Assembly: GCA_037355855.1 (NCBI GenBank)
Contig: CM074765.1
Location: 372,001 to 436,000, forward strand
DNA: 64,000 nt
Origin: Pseudo-nitzschia pungens
Lineage: Eukaryota > Bacillariophyta > Bacillariophyceae > Bacillariales > Bacillariaceae
Direction of reading: 5' to 3'
Every line of letters starts with the position of its first letter. The first letter of the stretch is position 1. A program made the translations under genes and the position numbers. Shown here one piece after another: positions 63,274 through 64,000 of this stretch. Under the pieces are notes generated by a model, which worked only from the letters and a program-made list of their open reading frames with translations, made no database searches and had not been told where the DNA came from.

Positions 63274-64000
63274 ATGCATCCGTTGACCATTGCAACGTGT
63301 ATAAGTGGGACTCACGAAACGGAGCGGAGGGGAGCGGAGCTTGCAAGCAGAGACGAACCCGAAGACGGCGAACAATACAACCGGTTGAATCACACGAACA
63401 ACATGAATCATCATCATCATCAAATGCACCACCACATGAACAATGTGGAGTATCACATGAATCATCAGGTGAATCATCATCATCATGATCACGTGAACAA
63501 CACGAATCATCGCGTGGACGATCTGAACATGGCCCTCCACAACAGGAACATGGCTCTGGATGCGACCAACAGAAACACAAGCGCGAGCGCGAGCCCGATC
63601 TCCACTCTCGAGCACCGAACCGGTATGCATCCTTCCCATCCTTGTGCGACAAAAGCGGCAACGTCATCAACGGCTTGGGAACGCATCGGGAACGACGTCG
63701 GCTACAAGTCCTGGCTGTCGGACGCCCAGATCAACGCGGAGGAGTACAACGGGGCGTCGATGGTGGACCGGCGCGCGCTCCGAAGCCAGTACGAAAAGGA
63801 GCTGCGGGAGGCTTCCGACCAGCAGCGGAACCAAATGATTACCAAGGCCGCGGCGAGAACTATGTCCCGCGGCAACGAGAACAACAGCAGCCACAAAAGC
63901 AACATTGCCGCGATGGGAAGGACCGGATTCACGATTGCCGGGTCCTACATCGAACCGGTGGAGAAGGTCAGCGGAGGAGGAACCCGGAACGCCCAGGCAG
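63274..64000 (+). CDS. His-rich hypothetical protein, 3' end outside the window
   Basis: The frame is open from ATG 63274 through the end of the window (242 codons, no stop). A second ATG at 63403 is an alternative start. The first 130 residues contain a His/Asn/Met-rich segment (MNHHHHQMHHHMNN, then HQVNHHHHDH). A more ordinary sequence follows: WERIGNDVGYKSWLSDAQIN, RRALRSQYEKELREASDQQ and MGRTGFTIAGSYIEPVEKVS. The histidines come from an ATGAATCATCAT-type DNA repeat; they could bind metal or simply be repeat-encoded. I recognise no domain. The later part, with coding-like composition and charged helices, makes a real gene likely. Confidence 0.65.
   Translation, partial: MHPLTIATCISGTHETERRGAELASRDEPEDGEQYNRLNHTNNMNHHHHQMHHHMNNVEYHMNHQVNHHHHDHVNNTNHRVDDLNMALHNRNMALDATNRNTSASASPISTLEHRTGMHPSHPCATKAATSSTAWERIGNDVGYKSWLSDAQINAEEYNGASMVDRRALRSQYEKELREASDQQRNQMITKAAARTMSRGNENNSSHKSNIAAMGRTGFTIAGSYIEPVEKVSGGGTRNAQA

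Overview
The window is nuclear DNA of a photosynthetic eukaryote, almost certainly a pennate (probably raphid) diatom. Several things point there: proteins with a signal peptide followed by an ASAF-like cleavage site with F or W at +1 (plastid targeting through the ER), an HSF-type transcription factor, a divinyl chlorophyllide reductase, few and short GT-AG introns, a Copia retrotransposon, and a secreted GDPH / choice-of-anchor-A protein of the kind I recall from diatom adhesive trails. Genes are spaced by 0.5-3 kb of AT/GC-mixed intergenic DNA full of GTAAGGTTAC, TACCGGTA and ACTAGTA words and simple repeats.

Layout. 1-4.3 kb: one low-complexity hypothetical gene and simple repeats. 4.3-13.6 kb: a very recent Ty1/copia element on the minus strand (212-bp identical LTRs, 5-bp target duplication, gag and pol separated by one in-frame TGA). 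A second, non-autonomous LTR element (212-bp identical LTRs, 2146 bp) is nested inside its pol. 13.6-15 kb: tandem repeats and a 93-bp repeat pair with tRNA-like B boxes. 15.0-16.4 kb: a DUF1275 membrane protein. 18.3-21.7 kb: a three-exon gene encoding two HSF DNA-binding domains fused to a BTB-BACK module. 22.2-24.8 kb: plastid dihydroxyacid dehydratase. 25.6-27.1 kb: PhzF-family protein. 27.9-32.9 kb: two MATH-BTB-SAP genes. 34.2-35.0 kb: a predicted lipid-anchored small protein. 36.9-38.3 kb: a TPR co-chaperone-like protein. 39.2-40.6 kb: tRNA-Pro(AGG), a MITE-like inverted-repeat element and tRNA-Ser(AGA). 41.1-43.2 kb: a plastid-type coiled-coil repeat protein. 44.7-47.7 kb: an O-fucosyltransferase-like Golgi enzyme. 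48.9-51.2 kb: NSF, the SNARE-disassembly ATPase. 52.4-53.9 kb: divinyl chlorophyllide 8-vinyl-reductase. 56.0-60.1 kb: the GDPH/CAA secreted protein. 63.3 kb to the end: the 5' part of a His-rich hypothetical gene.

The genes form no operon or obvious pathway cluster, as expected for a diatom chromosome. The loose theme is BTB-type proteins (three genes within 15 kb) and plastid or secretory-pathway proteins. Four genes (probably five reading frames in all) can only be read end to end with one extra nucleotide skipped; all the shifts go in the same direction, so either the assembly carries insertion errors or there is something to explain. The most novel-looking object is the HSF-HSF-BTB-BACK fusion. 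The best-supported mechanistic observation is the Copia primer-binding site, which matches the anticodon arm of initiator tRNA-Met (half-tRNA priming) and ends at the equivalent of tRNA position 39.
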